Source: JADGHE01 sp035716025
Lineage (GTDB): Bacteria > Pseudomonadota > Alphaproteobacteria > Rhizobiales > Xanthobacteraceae
Assembly: GCA_035716025.1 (NCBI GenBank)
Contig: DASTKH010000047.1
Coordinates: 1-64,000, forward strand
DNA length: 64,000 nt
Direction: 5' to 3'
Part shown: piece after piece, positions 1 to 10,954 of the stretch
Numbering within the stretch: the stretch's first letter is position 1
How the letters are laid out: each line of letters starts with the position of its first letter
Program-made: the position numbers and the translations under genes
The notes under the pieces: model-generated
Databases searched by the model: none
Told to the model about the DNA's origin: nothing
The model's input: the letters and a program-made list of their open reading frames with translations, nothing else

Positions 1-1
1 G

Positions 2-577
2 CCGATCCACCCGCAGCGGGTGATCGGCGAATTGATGCGGAACCTGCCGGAGGACGCCATCGTCGCCTGCGACGCCGGCGAAAACCGCATCCTCATGACC
101 AACCTCTACCAGACCCGGGCGGCAGGCGGTTTCCTGCAGGCCGCCGGCGCCGGTCCGATGGGCTTCGCGATTCCCGCCGCGCTCGCCGCGAAGCTCGTCC
201 ATCCGGACCGCACGGCGGTTGCGATCGCCGGCGACGGCGGCTTCGCGATGACGATGAACGGACTCATGACGGCGATCGAGCAGGACATTCCGATCGTCAC
301 CGTCGTCTTCAACAACCGCGCGCTCGGCTGGGTGCTGCACGGCCGCGGCGCCTTCGCGGCGGAGTTCAACGATTTCGACCATGCGGCCATCGCCCGCGCG
401 ATGGGCTGCCACGGCATCCGCGTGACGGAGCCGGAGGCGCTCGGGCCCGCCATCCGCGAGGCGGTCGCAACCCGCGGGCCGACCGTGGTCGACGTCGTGA
501 CGGCGCTCGACGCCCTCACCTTCGCGGACGTGACCTCGCCGCTGCTCGACCCGCCGAAGCCGAAGCGCAAAGCGTAA
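2..577 (+). CDS. Thiamine-diphosphate enzyme, acetolactate synthase-like, C-terminal part
   Basis: The reading frame is open to the left edge, so this is only the 3' part of the gene. The visible 191 residues form the C-terminal TPP-binding domain of the acetolactate synthase/benzoylformate decarboxylase family. The TPP/Mg signature runs from GDGGFAMTMNG to the NN of VVFNN about 28 residues later, followed by the LGWV segment typical of these enzymes. The substrate cannot be read from this fragment because the N-terminal domains lie outside the window. The end is lysine-rich (PKPKRKA) and is followed by a palindromic repeat that may serve as a terminator. The family is certain; the exact reaction is unknown. 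Confidence 0.85.
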   Translation, partial: PIHPQRVIGELMRNLPEDAIVACDAGENRILMTNLYQTRAAGGFLQAAGAGPMGFAIPAALAAKLVHPDRTAVAIAGDGGFAMTMNGLMTAIEQDIPIVTVVFNNRALGWVLHGRGAFAAEFNDFDHAAIARAMGCHGIRVTEPEALGPAIREAVATRGPTVVDVVTALDALTFADVTSPLLDPPKPKRKA

Positions 578-596
578 GGCCCAAGTCCGGGCCGAT

Positions 597-690
597 CCCT
601 CGGCGCAGGGGGAGAGGTGACGGCCCGGCTTCGTCTCGCCCTCCCCGCTTGCGGGGAGAGGGTCGGGGTGAGGGGCGCCCGCCGCGCCAG
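597..690. repeat. REP-like palindromic repeat after the TPP enzyme
   Basis: The core at 641-658 is a perfect hairpin, CTCCCCGC-TT-GCGGGGAG, followed by GAGGGTCGGGGTGAGGGGCG. This composition is typical of intergenic palindromic repeats spread through alphaproteobacterial genomes. Lying 60 nt after the stop, it may also act as a transcription terminator. Related sequence occurs inside uvrB and at 38941-39010. Confidence 0.7.
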
Positions 691-806
691 CATAGCGCGC
701 CGCGCATCTGAACAAGCGTTCACCTAACTAACTGAAATTTAACTGGAAACGTGCCGCGCACGGCCTAGACTCGAAGGCAGCGAAGACTTCGACAAGGAGA
801 CCCACC

Positions 807-1121
807 ATGTCTCGCATTTCGTCCCGGCTGCGCAGGCTCGGCATCGGCGCGCTTGCCGCGCTGACGGTGGCGGGTTCGATCGCGGTCTCGACCGCGGACG
901 CGCAGGCGCACTGGCGCGGCCGTCACTTCCATCACCACCACGGCGGCGTGGGCGTTGGCGTTGCGGCGGGCCTCCTCGGCGGGCTCGTTGCGGGGGCCGC
1001 GCTTGCGGGCGCTCCGTATTACGGCGGCTACTATGCCTATGGCCGCTGCTGGACAGAGCGGCACGAGGTCATCGATCCCTGGGGCCGCGTTTTCATCCGG
1101 CCCGTGCGGGTCTGTGACTGA
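807..1121 (+). CDS. Small secreted His/Gly-rich protein
   Basis: The product is 104 residues. Residues 1-34 form a signal peptide: an Arg-rich n-region, a hydrophobic stretch from about 12 to 28, and an Ala-x-Ala type site around DAQA. A His cluster (RHFHHHH, residues 39-45) and a Gly/Val/Ala-rich segment follow, then a Tyr-rich patch and two cysteines (81 and 103) that could form one disulfide. The ATG is preceded by AAGGAG at good spacing. Short secreted proteins of this build are common in Hyphomicrobiales and have no assigned function. The His cluster could bind metal, but nothing else supports that. The gene is monocistronic and converges on the methyltransferase at 1355-2290. Confidence 0.75.
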   Translation: MSRISSRLRRLGIGALAALTVAGSIAVSTADAQAHWRGRHFHHHHGGVGVGVAAGLLGGLVAGAALAGAPYYGGYYAYGRCWTERHEVIDPWGRVFIRPVRVCD

Positions 1122-1140
1122 CGCGCAGCCTTCCCGCGCC

Positions 1141-1259
1141 GGTGAGGGGGCGTTGCCGCGGCGCCGGCTTGCCGCCGGCGGAAAAATCCCGAGCGCCTTC
1201 GCGTGACAGAGGGCCAAGGGGCTGCCGGAGCGAGCCGTCCGCGGCAACGCGCCCTCACC
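1141..1259. repeat. Long imperfect inverted repeat between convergent genes
   Basis: The left arm at 1141-1161 and the right arm at 1239-1259 are reverse complements at 20 of 21 positions, and pairing can extend about 6 bp outward past a single bulged base. The 77 nt between the arms contain no gene. The element fills most of the spacer between two convergent genes. It could be a bidirectional terminator, a REP doublet or a MITE-like relic; no target duplication is obvious. Confidence 0.7.
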
Positions 1260-1354
1260 GCGCGGCGATCTTACCAGGCCGCGTGGCGGTTGTAAGGCGC
1301 CGCAGGCGCCGCCGGGGGGGCGCGAACTGCCGCGGTCTCCACGCGCCGCGACGG

Positions 1355-2290
1355 CTAGGCCCGCTTCACCGCGCAGCCGATCACCTGCAGGCCCGCATGG
1401 GAAAGCGCCGGCAGGCGCGTCACCCACCGGTCGAAGCGGGTGGCGGCACGGGTGATGGTGCGGATGCCCGGAACATGGCGGAAGGCGCGGTTGAAGACGA
1501 GCACGTCGCTGTTCATGAACAGGCAGAAGCCGAGAAAGCCTTCGGTCGACCAGTGCTCGCAGGCGAGGCCCGCCTCGGCGAGCAGCGGCTCGGTGTCGCG
1601 GCGTTGCAACGGCCGCTCGGTGCGGTGGTCGAGTGCCGGCGACATCCGGTAGATCAGCGCGCGGATAAGGCGCCAGAGAAAGAAGTCGCTCACCGGCTCG
1701 CGGAAATAGAACCGGCCGCCGGGCTTCAGGATGCGGTGGATTTCGCCGAAGAGCGCGCGGCGCGCGTTCACGTGATGCACGCCGCCGAGCATGAACACGC
1801 TGTCGAAGACGCCGTCGGCGAGCGGCAACCGCGTCGCATCGCCCTGAACGAATGTGAGGTGCGGTGCATCGTGCAGCTTGACCGCGGCTTTGAGCATCGT
1901 TTCGGAAATATCGACCCCGACGCCGCGCCGGAAGCGCCCGCGGAGCAATTTGAAGGCCTCGCCATGGCCGCAGCAGACTTCGGCAATCGTATCGAGCCCT
2001 TTCGGATCGACGACGCGAAGCAAGGCCTCGTCGAGAAACGCCATGTATTCTTGGGTGTGAGGATAGTCCAGATTTTCGACATAGGCCTGAGCGACACGAT
2101 CGTAATGCTGCTCCTGCGTGCCGGCGTCCTCGGAACGAAAATCTTTAGCGAATAACGGAATTCCATCGGCCGACAATGGATATTCGTGGTGACCGGAAGC
2201 CGACACGAGTTGGCTGTCGCGCCACCGCAGGGGTTCTCCTGAGATCGGACAGCGCAAAAGCTCTACGAGCAATTGGGACGAATGTTGCAT
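1355..2290 (-). CDS. Class I SAM methyltransferase with Trm112-like N-terminal segment
   Basis: The product is 311 residues. Residues 1-50 resemble the short Trm112-like beta domain (LLRCPISGEPL...ADGIPLF) often fused to methyltransferases. The SAM-binding fold follows, with motif I at about 101-112 (TIAEVCCGHGEA, a variant of the usual D-x-G-x-G-x-G) and the acidic GVDIS at 125-129. A methyltransf_11-like core includes VFDSVFMLGGVHHV and ILKPGGRFYF. The gene lies 18 nt downstream of another methyltransferase and is last in the minus-strand glycan cassette, so its substrate is probably a sugar, lipid or small metabolite linked to that cassette. This is inference; motifs fix the fold, not the acceptor. 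Confidence 0.85.
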   Translation of the reverse strand: MQHSSQLLVELLRCPISGEPLRWRDSQLVSASGHHEYPLSADGIPLFAKDFRSEDAGTQEQHYDRVAQAYVENLDYPHTQEYMAFLDEALLRVVDPKGLDTIAEVCCGHGEAFKLLRGRFRRGVGVDISETMLKAAVKLHDAPHLTFVQGDATRLPLADGVFDSVFMLGGVHHVNARRALFGEIHRILKPGGRFYFREPVSDFFLWRLIRALIYRMSPALDHRTERPLQRRDTEPLLAEAGLACEHWSTEGFLGFCLFMNSDVLVFNRAFRHVPGIRTITRAATRFDRWVTRLPALSHAGLQVIGCAVKRA

Positions 2291-2308
2291 GTCGCGGGGC
2301 GTTTGGCG

Positions 2309-3043
2309 CTATGCGGGCTTGCGCGCGAGGATCAAAATGGAAACACCAAAAGGCATTTGTAACCTGGGCGCCCATTTGACGTCGAATTGGAAGAGTGCCG
2401 TCAGGACCTTATTGATCCCGGGCGAGTTGACATCATTTTCGCTCGCCAGACGCGGTTTCAGAACACGCAACACCTGACGCGCGATCCAGATCGGTCCGAA
2501 AAGCAAATAGTTGAAATGGAAGCTTTTTAGGATCGCAAATCCATTCGAATGAACCAGCTCGCGTAGCCCCTGCATACGATAGCGACGCTTGTGATGGGCG
2601 ACCTCGTCCTGCAAGCCCCACAGGCTCGGGAAGGCCGGCACCGTCAAGAGCAGATGGCCGCCGGGGGCCAGCACCCGGTAGAGCTCGGCGAGCGCGCCCC
2701 GGTCGTCGTCCACATGCTCGATCACATCGGTGGCGAGCACGAGATCGAAATGCCCGCCGGCAAACGGCAAGGAAACGATATCGCCCAGCTGCACCTCGCC
2801 CAGCCCCTTGGCCGCGCAGTATTTCACCGCCTCCGGACTGGCATCGGTGCCGGTCACGTTGCGAAACCCGTTGTCGCGCAGCATGCGCAGATTCGCGCCG
2901 GTGCCGGTGCCGACATCGAGGACACGGGCCGAGGGCGCGATACCGAGGAGGCGGATCTCGGACGCAAAGAGCATCCTGCGGCCGCGGAACCACCAGTGTT
3001 CTTCTTCGACAGCGGCCTCAACAGCGAAGGCGGCCTGGTCCAA
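2309..3043 (-). CDS. Class I SAM-dependent methyltransferase
   Basis: The product is 244 residues. It starts with the EEEHWWFRGRR segment (13-23) common in a methyltransferase group found in surface-glycan clusters. Motif I is VLDVGTGTGA (41-50), followed by VTGTDASPEAV, DLVLATDVIEHV and the post-motif LAPGGHLLLTVPAF. The C-terminal half has a hydrophobic stretch (FNYLLFGPIWIARQVL) that may contact membrane or a lipid acceptor. The first codon is TTG, chosen because AGGAGG lies about 8 nt upstream and no ATG exists upstream in frame. It sits between the four-helix transporter and the second methyltransferase on the same strand. Confidence 0.86.
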   Translation of the reverse strand: MDQAAFAVEAAVEEEHWWFRGRRMLFASEIRLLGIAPSARVLDVGTGTGANLRMLRDNGFRNVTGTDASPEAVKYCAAKGLGEVQLGDIVSLPFAGGHFDLVLATDVIEHVDDDRGALAELYRVLAPGGHLLLTVPAFPSLWGLQDEVAHHKRRYRMQGLRELVHSNGFAILKSFHFNYLLFGPIWIARQVLRVLKPRLASENDVNSPGINKVLTALFQFDVKWAPRLQMPFGVSILILARKPA

Positions 3044-3156
3044 CGGATCGTCCTCCTGCTCCGCCGATGATGGCGCCGGTAAACCCTTTCATAGGGGCGG
3101 GGAAGAGAGACGGTCAAGCACCGTTCGTTGCCCGCGACGAGCGCCGACTTCGCCGC

Positions 3157-3522
3157 TCAGCCGCGGTCCGAAAGGCCGTCCGCGGCACCGCTGACCAGCA
3201 GAATGCCGGCGAAGATCAGGACCACGCCAACCCATCGCGCGGGCGAGATGGGTTCCGCCAGCAGCACGAACGCGGCGAGCACCACGAGCATATACTGTGC
3301 CGCGGCAATGCCTTGCGCCACGTGCAGCGGCACGAACTGCAGCACCCACGCATAAGTGAGACCGCCCACGCCGAACAACATCAGCCCAGCCACGGACTGC
3401 CAATGGACCGGCAGCGTCGCGGCGCGGTCGGCCGCGCTCGCGTTCGCCCCGATCTTCATCAGGAGATTGGCGCCGACCGTGCAGCCGACGATGACGGCGA
3501 ACCCTGCTGCAACCTTGATCAT
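3157..3522 (-). CDS. Four-helix EamA/SMR-type transporter (ArnE-like)
   Basis: The product is 121 residues with four predicted membrane helices: about 4-22, 42-62, 68-88 and 95-113. The small length, the GANLLMKIGA segment in helix 1 and the GVVLIFAGILLVSG last helix match the SMR/EamA-half family that includes ArnE/ArnF, the flippase halves for undecaprenyl-phosphate-aminoarabinose. The ATG at 3522 has GGGGTG upstream; the frame remains open beyond it only as antisense of the amidotransferase gene. Its position beside a GtrB/ArnC-like glycosyltransferase suggests it translocates a polyprenyl-phosphate sugar across the inner membrane. A simple drug/metabolite exporter is the alternative. Confidence 0.75.
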   Translation of the reverse strand: MIKVAAGFAVIVGCTVGANLLMKIGANASAADRAATLPVHWQSVAGLMLFGVGGLTYAWVLQFVPLHVAQGIAAAQYMLVVLAAFVLLAEPISPARWVGVVLIFAGILLVSGAADGLSDRG

Positions 3523-3604
3523 GTCACCCCGATATATCTTAGCCCGCCGCGTTGCCCAAAGCCTCGGCCAAGCCCCTCTCCGAAATCGGCATGCCGCGCG
3601 GCGC

Positions 3605-5509
3605 CTATCCCGCGGCCGCGAGGGCGGCAGGCTGCGGCGCGGCGGCCGCCTGCGCTTCCGGCCCCGCCAGCCCTTGCAAGGCAAGCCAGCTCCACAGGAA
3701 AAGCCGGTGGTCGGCGCGGCCGGCGCGGTGCGCCTGCCAGCGCGCGGCGACGGCCTCCATGCGCACGCCGGAAACCGGCGCAAGCGGCGGCGAGGCCGGC
3801 ACGGAACGCAGCCACTTGGCCAGCGGAATGCCGAAGCCCTTCTTCGGCCGCTGCAACACCGCCTCCGGGAGAAGCCCGCGCAGCGCGCGCCGCAGAAGAT
3901 ATTTGCGGGCGCCGCGGCGGATCTTGAATCGGTGCGGCAGCCGTTCGCAGAAGGCGACGAGATCGTTGTCGAGAAAGATCGCACGCGTTTCCAGCGAATG
4001 CATCATCGCGGCGCGGTCGACCTTCATGAGGATTCCGTCCTGCAGATAGAAGTTGGTGTAGAATTCAAGCGTGCGATCGACGAGGTCCTTGCCCGCGCCC
4101 GTCTCCCACACGGCGAGCACCTCCTCGTAAAGCTCCTCGGCCGGCAACGGGCGCGTGAACACGTCGGCAAGCTCGGCGGGTTCGAGCGGCGCAAGCCACA
4201 CCGCGTTCCACAGCGCCGGCGGGTAGCTCAGCCCCTGCAACGCGCGCCGCAGCTTGAAATCGAGGCTCATATTCGCGCTCGAGATCGGCAACAGCCCTGC
4301 GAGACTCCGCATCGTCCGGTGCAAGGGCGCAGGCACCAGCCTGTGATAGACTTGCGCGGGCGCGAGCGCCTTGAAGGGATCGTAGCCGGCGAACAGTTCG
4401 TCGCCGCCGTCTCCGGAGAGCGCCACCGTCACGGAACGGCGCGTGAAGGCGCTGAGCAGGGAGGTCGGCAGGAGCGAGGCGTCGCCGAGGGGTTCGTCCA
4501 TGCGCGCCAGCACCTCCGGAATGAGATCGCGGGCGCCGTCGAGATCGAGCCGCTGCGCGTGGTGGCGCGCGCCGAGGGCTGCCGCAACCTCCCGCGCCTG
4601 GGCCGATTCGTCGAAACTCGGCTCGGTGAAGCCCACCGTGAAGGTCTCCACCGCGTCGCGGCCGAGCAGCGCGGTCGCGGCGGCGAGCACCGCGCTGCTG
4701 TCGATGCCGCCGCTGAGGAAGAGGCCGAGCGGCACGTCGCTCATCAGCCGCCGCCGCACCGCCTCGATCAGGAGCGCGCGCAGCTCCTCCGCAAGGCGGT
4801 CGTCGTCGGCCTGCGTGAGGCTCTCATCGGGGCGGAGCGAAAAGCGCCAATAACGGCCGACTGCGGTTGCGCCGCTGGCGATGTCGTAGGTCAGATGGCA
4901 GCCGCCCGGCAGCCTGCGGCAATGCTCGAAGGCGCTGTGCGGGGCGGGCAGAAAGCCGTGCGCGAAGTATTTCTGCAGCGCGCGGGAATCGAACGAGCGG
5001 CTCGCGCGCGGATGCGCAAGGATCGCGCGCGTCTCGCTCGCGAAGGCGAAGAAGCCGGGCCTGGCCGTGTAAGACAGCGGCTTTTCGCCGAAGCGGTCGC
5101 GGGCGAGAAAAAGGCGGCCGCGCGTGCGGTCGTAGATCGCGAAGGCGAACATGCCGTTGAGGCGGACCGGCAGATCGGCACCCCATTCCTCATAACCGTG
5201 GACGAGCACTTCCGTGTCCGAATGGTCGCTGCGGAAGCGGTGGCCGCGCGCGATCAGCGCACGCCGGAGCTCCATGTGGTTGTAGATTTCGCCGTTGAAG
5301 ACGACGTAGACGCTTTCGTCCTCGTTCGCCATCGGCTGGGCGCCGCCGGCAAGGTCGACGATCGCAAGCCGCGTGTGGCCGAGGAAAACCGCGCGCTCCG
5401 GGTCCTGGTAGAAGCCCTCGCCGTCCGGCCCGCGGTGGACAAGCGCGCGCGTCATCGCCGCAAGCGTGTCGCGATCGCCCGGCCCGGCGAAGCCCGCGAT
5501 GCCGCACAT
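3605..5509 (-). CDS. asnB: Asparagine synthase (glutamine-hydrolysing), AsnB-type amidotransferase
   Basis: The product is 634 residues, normal for the family. Cys2 is the N-terminal nucleophile after Met removal (MCGIAGF), and residues 2-210 are the class II glutaminase domain with RGPDG, FNGEIYN (71-77) and the SDTE strand. The synthetase domain has the ATP PPi-loop SGGIDSS at 266-272 and the later SGDGGDELFAGYDPF. In polysaccharide loci such enzymes often amidate sugar acids or other carboxylates rather than aspartate, and the neighbours here are a glycosyltransferase, a flippase-like protein and two methyltransferases. The start overlaps the stop of the upstream glycosyltransferase by one base, so the two are probably translationally coupled. 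The reaction type is firm; the acceptor is inferred. Confidence 0.9.
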   Translation of the reverse strand: MCGIAGFAGPGDRDTLAAMTRALVHRGPDGEGFYQDPERAVFLGHTRLAIVDLAGGAQPMANEDESVYVVFNGEIYNHMELRRALIARGHRFRSDHSDTEVLVHGYEEWGADLPVRLNGMFAFAIYDRTRGRLFLARDRFGEKPLSYTARPGFFAFASETRAILAHPRASRSFDSRALQKYFAHGFLPAPHSAFEHCRRLPGGCHLTYDIASGATAVGRYWRFSLRPDESLTQADDDRLAEELRALLIEAVRRRLMSDVPLGLFLSGGIDSSAVLAAATALLGRDAVETFTVGFTEPSFDESAQAREVAAALGARHHAQRLDLDGARDLIPEVLARMDEPLGDASLLPTSLLSAFTRRSVTVALSGDGGDELFAGYDPFKALAPAQVYHRLVPAPLHRTMRSLAGLLPISSANMSLDFKLRRALQGLSYPPALWNAVWLAPLEPAELADVFTRPLPAEELYEEVLAVWETGAGKDLVDRTLEFYTNFYLQDGILMKVDRAAMMHSLETRAIFLDNDLVAFCERLPHRFKIRRGARKYLLRRALRGLLPEAVLQRPKKGFGIPLAKWLRSVPASPPLAPVSGVRMEAVAARWQAHRAGRADHRLFLWSWLALQGLAGPEAQAAAAPQPAALAAAG

Positions 5510-6525
5510 TACTCCGGCCTCGGGAAATTGATGAGCTCGCGCACGCTGTAGGCGGCGCGATTCTGGCTCTCGAAATAGGTGCGCACCAGCATCTCGGCGA
5601 GCAGACCCATGAGGATACTCATGAAACCGACCAGGAAGGTCATGGCCGCGAGCAAAGGCAGCGGCGTCTGGATGAGCGAGATGCCCTCGAACAGTTTGAG
5701 ATAGAGCGCCGCCGCCCCCGAGAGCCCCGACAGCAGAAACGCAAACAGGCCGAAACCGCCGAAGACATAGATCGGCTTGACGAAGTAGCGGTCGAGAAAC
5801 TTGACGACGATGAGATCGAGAATGACCTTGACGATGCGGGCAAGCCCGTATTTCGACTGGCCGAAGCGGCGCGGGTGATGGCGCACCGCCATTTCCGTCG
5901 TGCGCGCGCCCATCCAGCTTGCATAGATCGGGATGAAGCGGTGCATCTCGCCGTAGAGCCGCACGCCTTTGAGCACGTCGCTGCGATAGGCCTTGAGCGT
6001 GCAGCCGTAGTCCTTGAGCGGCACGCCCGAGATGCGGGAGATCACCGCATTGGCGATCTTGCTCACGAGGACGCGGCGGATGGCATAGTCTTGCCGGTCC
6101 TTGCGCCAGCCCGAGACCACGTCGTAGCCCTCATCGAGCTTGGCGAGCAGGAGCGGGATATCGTGGGGATCGTTCTGGAGGTCGGCATCGAGCGAAACGA
6201 TGACGTCGCCGGCCGCGTGGTCGATCCCCGCCATCATGGCGGCGGTCTGGCCGTAGTTGCGGCGGAAATCGACGACGCGCAGCTCCGGGATGCGGGCGGC
6301 CGCCGCGCGCAGGCGCGCGAGCGTGGCGTCGCGGCTGCCGTCGTTCACCGCGATGACCTCGAAGTCGCGCCCGAGCCCGCGCAGCACCGGCAGCAGCGCC
6401 GCGAACAAGGGCTCGACATTGTCCTCTTCGTTGTAGATCGGGATGATGACGGAGATTTCCGGTCGCGGAAGCGCGGCGGAAGCCGGGCCGTAAGGCAATG
6501 GCGCCGAAACCGAGGCCGGTCTCAT
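5509..6525 (-). CDS. GT2 glycosyltransferase, polyprenyl-phosphate sugar synthase type (GtrB/ArnC-like)
   Basis: The product is 338 residues. The GT-A domain begins at ISVIIPIYNEEDNV (24-37), with NDGS at 61-64, the catalytic DAD of SLDADLQNDP at 113-115 and RRFGQSKYG further on. Two membrane helices at the C-terminus (about 248-272 and 287-313) match the DPM1/GtrB/ArnC architecture. These enzymes transfer a sugar from a nucleotide donor to undecaprenyl phosphate at the inner membrane. It lies upstream of AsnB (TAATG overlap) and in the same direction as the four-helix transporter, giving a synthase plus flippase pair as in arn or gtr systems. The sugar is unknown. Confidence 0.88.
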   Translation of the reverse strand: MRPASVSAPLPYGPASAALPRPEISVIIPIYNEEDNVEPLFAALLPVLRGLGRDFEVIAVNDGSRDATLARLRAAAARIPELRVVDFRRNYGQTAAMMAGIDHAAGDVIVSLDADLQNDPHDIPLLLAKLDEGYDVVSGWRKDRQDYAIRRVLVSKIANAVISRISGVPLKDYGCTLKAYRSDVLKGVRLYGEMHRFIPIYASWMGARTTEMAVRHHPRRFGQSKYGLARIVKVILDLIVVKFLDRYFVKPIYVFGGFGLFAFLLSGLSGAAALYLKLFEGISLIQTPLPLLAAMTFLVGFMSILMGLLAEMLVRTYFESQNRAAYSVRELINFPRPE

Positions 6526-6609
6526 GCTGCGGGCTCCTTTTCCGATTCGTCGCTCTGAGGAGCTACCCTAGCATGGCGGATATGTCGGCCGCGCGCCCCG
6601 CGCCGACAT

Positions 6610-9789
<3,180 letters not shown>

Positions 9790-9930
9790 TGCGCGAATAT
9801 GGGCCGCGTCTCGCCCCGAGAAAAGAGAGACTTCTCGCAGCCAGATCGCGTCTCGGGGGGCTTGCACGCGCAAGGGCGCGGACTACCTCATCGCCCGCAT
9901 CTTTCGCACGAAAACGAAGTCAGCGGTCGC

Positions 9931-10368
9931 GTGCGCCCGATTATCCTCGCCATTTCCGTCGCCGTTGCCTTGATCGCTGCGGCACCGTCGAAGGCGGCGG
10001 GCGAAATTCGCATCCTAGGCAGCCCCGGCGGCGCGATCGGCCCCTTCGTCGCGCTCTTCGAGACGGTGCGGGCAAGCGGCGAGCGCGTGGTGATCGATGG
10101 GCCGTGCCTTTCGGCCTGTACGCTTGTGCTGAGCTTGGTGCCGCGCGACCGCATTTGTGTCACTCCCCGCGCGGTGCTCGGCTTTCACGCCGCGCGCTAC
10201 GTTACGCCGGACGGCCGCGTGATCATCGATCCGGACGCCTCCGCGATCGTGCTTCGCACCTATCCGCCCGCGATCCGCGCCTGGATCGCGCGCCGCGGTG
10301 GCCTGACCGACCGGGTGCTGCTCCTGCGCGGGCGGGCGCTTGCCTCCATGTTCCGCCATTGCCGCTGA
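9931..10368 (+). CDS. Secreted ClpP/crotonase-like fold protein, function unknown
   Basis: The predicted product is 145 residues starting at GTG (9931), the first start codon immediately ahead of a signal peptide (IILAISVAVALIAAAPSKAAG, split here only by function). The mature part begins EIRILGSPGG and contains IDGPCLSACTLVLS (55-68) with Ser61 between two cysteines, then GFHAARY with His86. This Ser/His arrangement resembles small periplasmic proteins of the ClpP/SppA-like fold (COG3904 type). Catalysis is unproven. The gene diverges from uvrB with 141 nt between the starts. No convincing ribosome site was found, so the start is tentative. Confidence 0.65.
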   Translation: MRPIILAISVAVALIAAAPSKAAGEIRILGSPGGAIGPFVALFETVRASGERVVIDGPCLSACTLVLSLVPRDRICVTPRAVLGFHAARYVTPDGRVIIDPDASAIVLRTYPPAIRAWIARRGGLTDRVLLLRGRALASMFRHCR

Positions 10369-10407
10369 TCGCGCAGAGCCGCCGCGGGTGCTACGCGACG
10401 GGAAGCC

Positions 10408-10431
10408 GGGGCGGGCCCCGCTGCCCGCCCC
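10408..10431. terminator. Bidirectional hairpin between convergent genes
   Basis: A perfect 9-bp stem (GGGGCGGGC / GCCCGCCCC) with a 6-nt loop lies 40 nt after the stop of the secreted protein and 13 nt from the stop of the membrane protein on the other strand. There is no T-run, so termination efficiency is uncertain. Confidence 0.55.
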
Positions 10432-10443
10432 AGTAGGGTCCAG

Positions 10444-10857
10444 TCAGGCGGCTGCCGCCGCAGGTCGCCGCAGGCCGACATACTGGCACTCGCCCAGCCC
10501 CGCGACCACGACGGCCTGCCCAATGACAAAGGCGTAGCCCAGAGCCGTGGGCGCAACCCATCCGCTCACCAGCAGGATGAGGCTTGCGGCCGTCCAGGCG
10601 GCGTTGGCCGCCATGACGAGCCACACCGCGGCCGCGGTGACCTCCCGGCGCGAGGCAAGCCACGCCACATAGGCCACATAGGGCGCAAGCACCAGCCCGG
10701 CGCCGCGCAGCAGGGCCGCCGGCAGGCCGAGCCAGTCGGCGAGAAAGCCTGCGCCGAAGAGCACCAGCGCGCCGGTTGCGCCGCTCGCGACGGCGTCGAT
10801 GGCGAGCACCTTGCGCAGGAAGGGCGAGGGACGAAACGACGACATGAGAACCTCCAT
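10444..10857 (-). CDS. Small integral membrane protein, four helices
   Basis: The product is 137 residues with four hydrophobic segments at about 13-36, 42-63, 70-93 and 99-120. No family motif was recognised beyond this topology. It is transcribed divergently from the XRE-family regulator at 10955, with a perfect ATTACCT-CGC-AGGTAAT palindrome between them, which makes it the likely regulated target. The ATG follows a GGAGGTTCTC-type ribosome site. The function is unknown; it may be a carrier-independent membrane protein of the DoxX or DUF-type small families. Confidence 0.75.
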   Translation of the reverse strand: MEVLMSSFRPSPFLRKVLAIDAVASGATGALVLFGAGFLADWLGLPAALLRGAGLVLAPYVAYVAWLASRREVTAAAVWLVMAANAAWTAASLILLVSGWVAPTALGYAFVIGQAVVVAGLGECQYVGLRRPAAAAA

Positions 10858-10902
10858 TGGTTGCCCCGGTCCTCAGGAAAAGCGAAACGGTGAGGCCCGT
10901 CG

Positions 10903-10919
10903 ATTACCTCGCAGGTAAT
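10903..10919. promoter_or_regulatory. Perfect palindrome, probable operator of the XRE/MmyB-type regulator
   Basis: ATTACCT-CGC-AGGTAAT has 7-bp arms and a 3-nt centre. It lies 36 nt before the regulator's ATG and 46 nt before the membrane protein's ATG. Divergent placement with a helix-turn-helix gene suggests one site controls both genes. Confidence 0.7.
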
Positions 10920-10954
10920 GGAAGCCGCGTCCCCGCCCGCGCTATCGTTCGGCC

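Noticed and set aside
3356..5551. A 731-codon open frame on the plus strand opposite the amidotransferase
   Set aside because: It is antisense to a complete AsnB with all motifs; its residues are Arg/Ala/Glu-rich with no recognisable family, as expected for GC-rich antisense.
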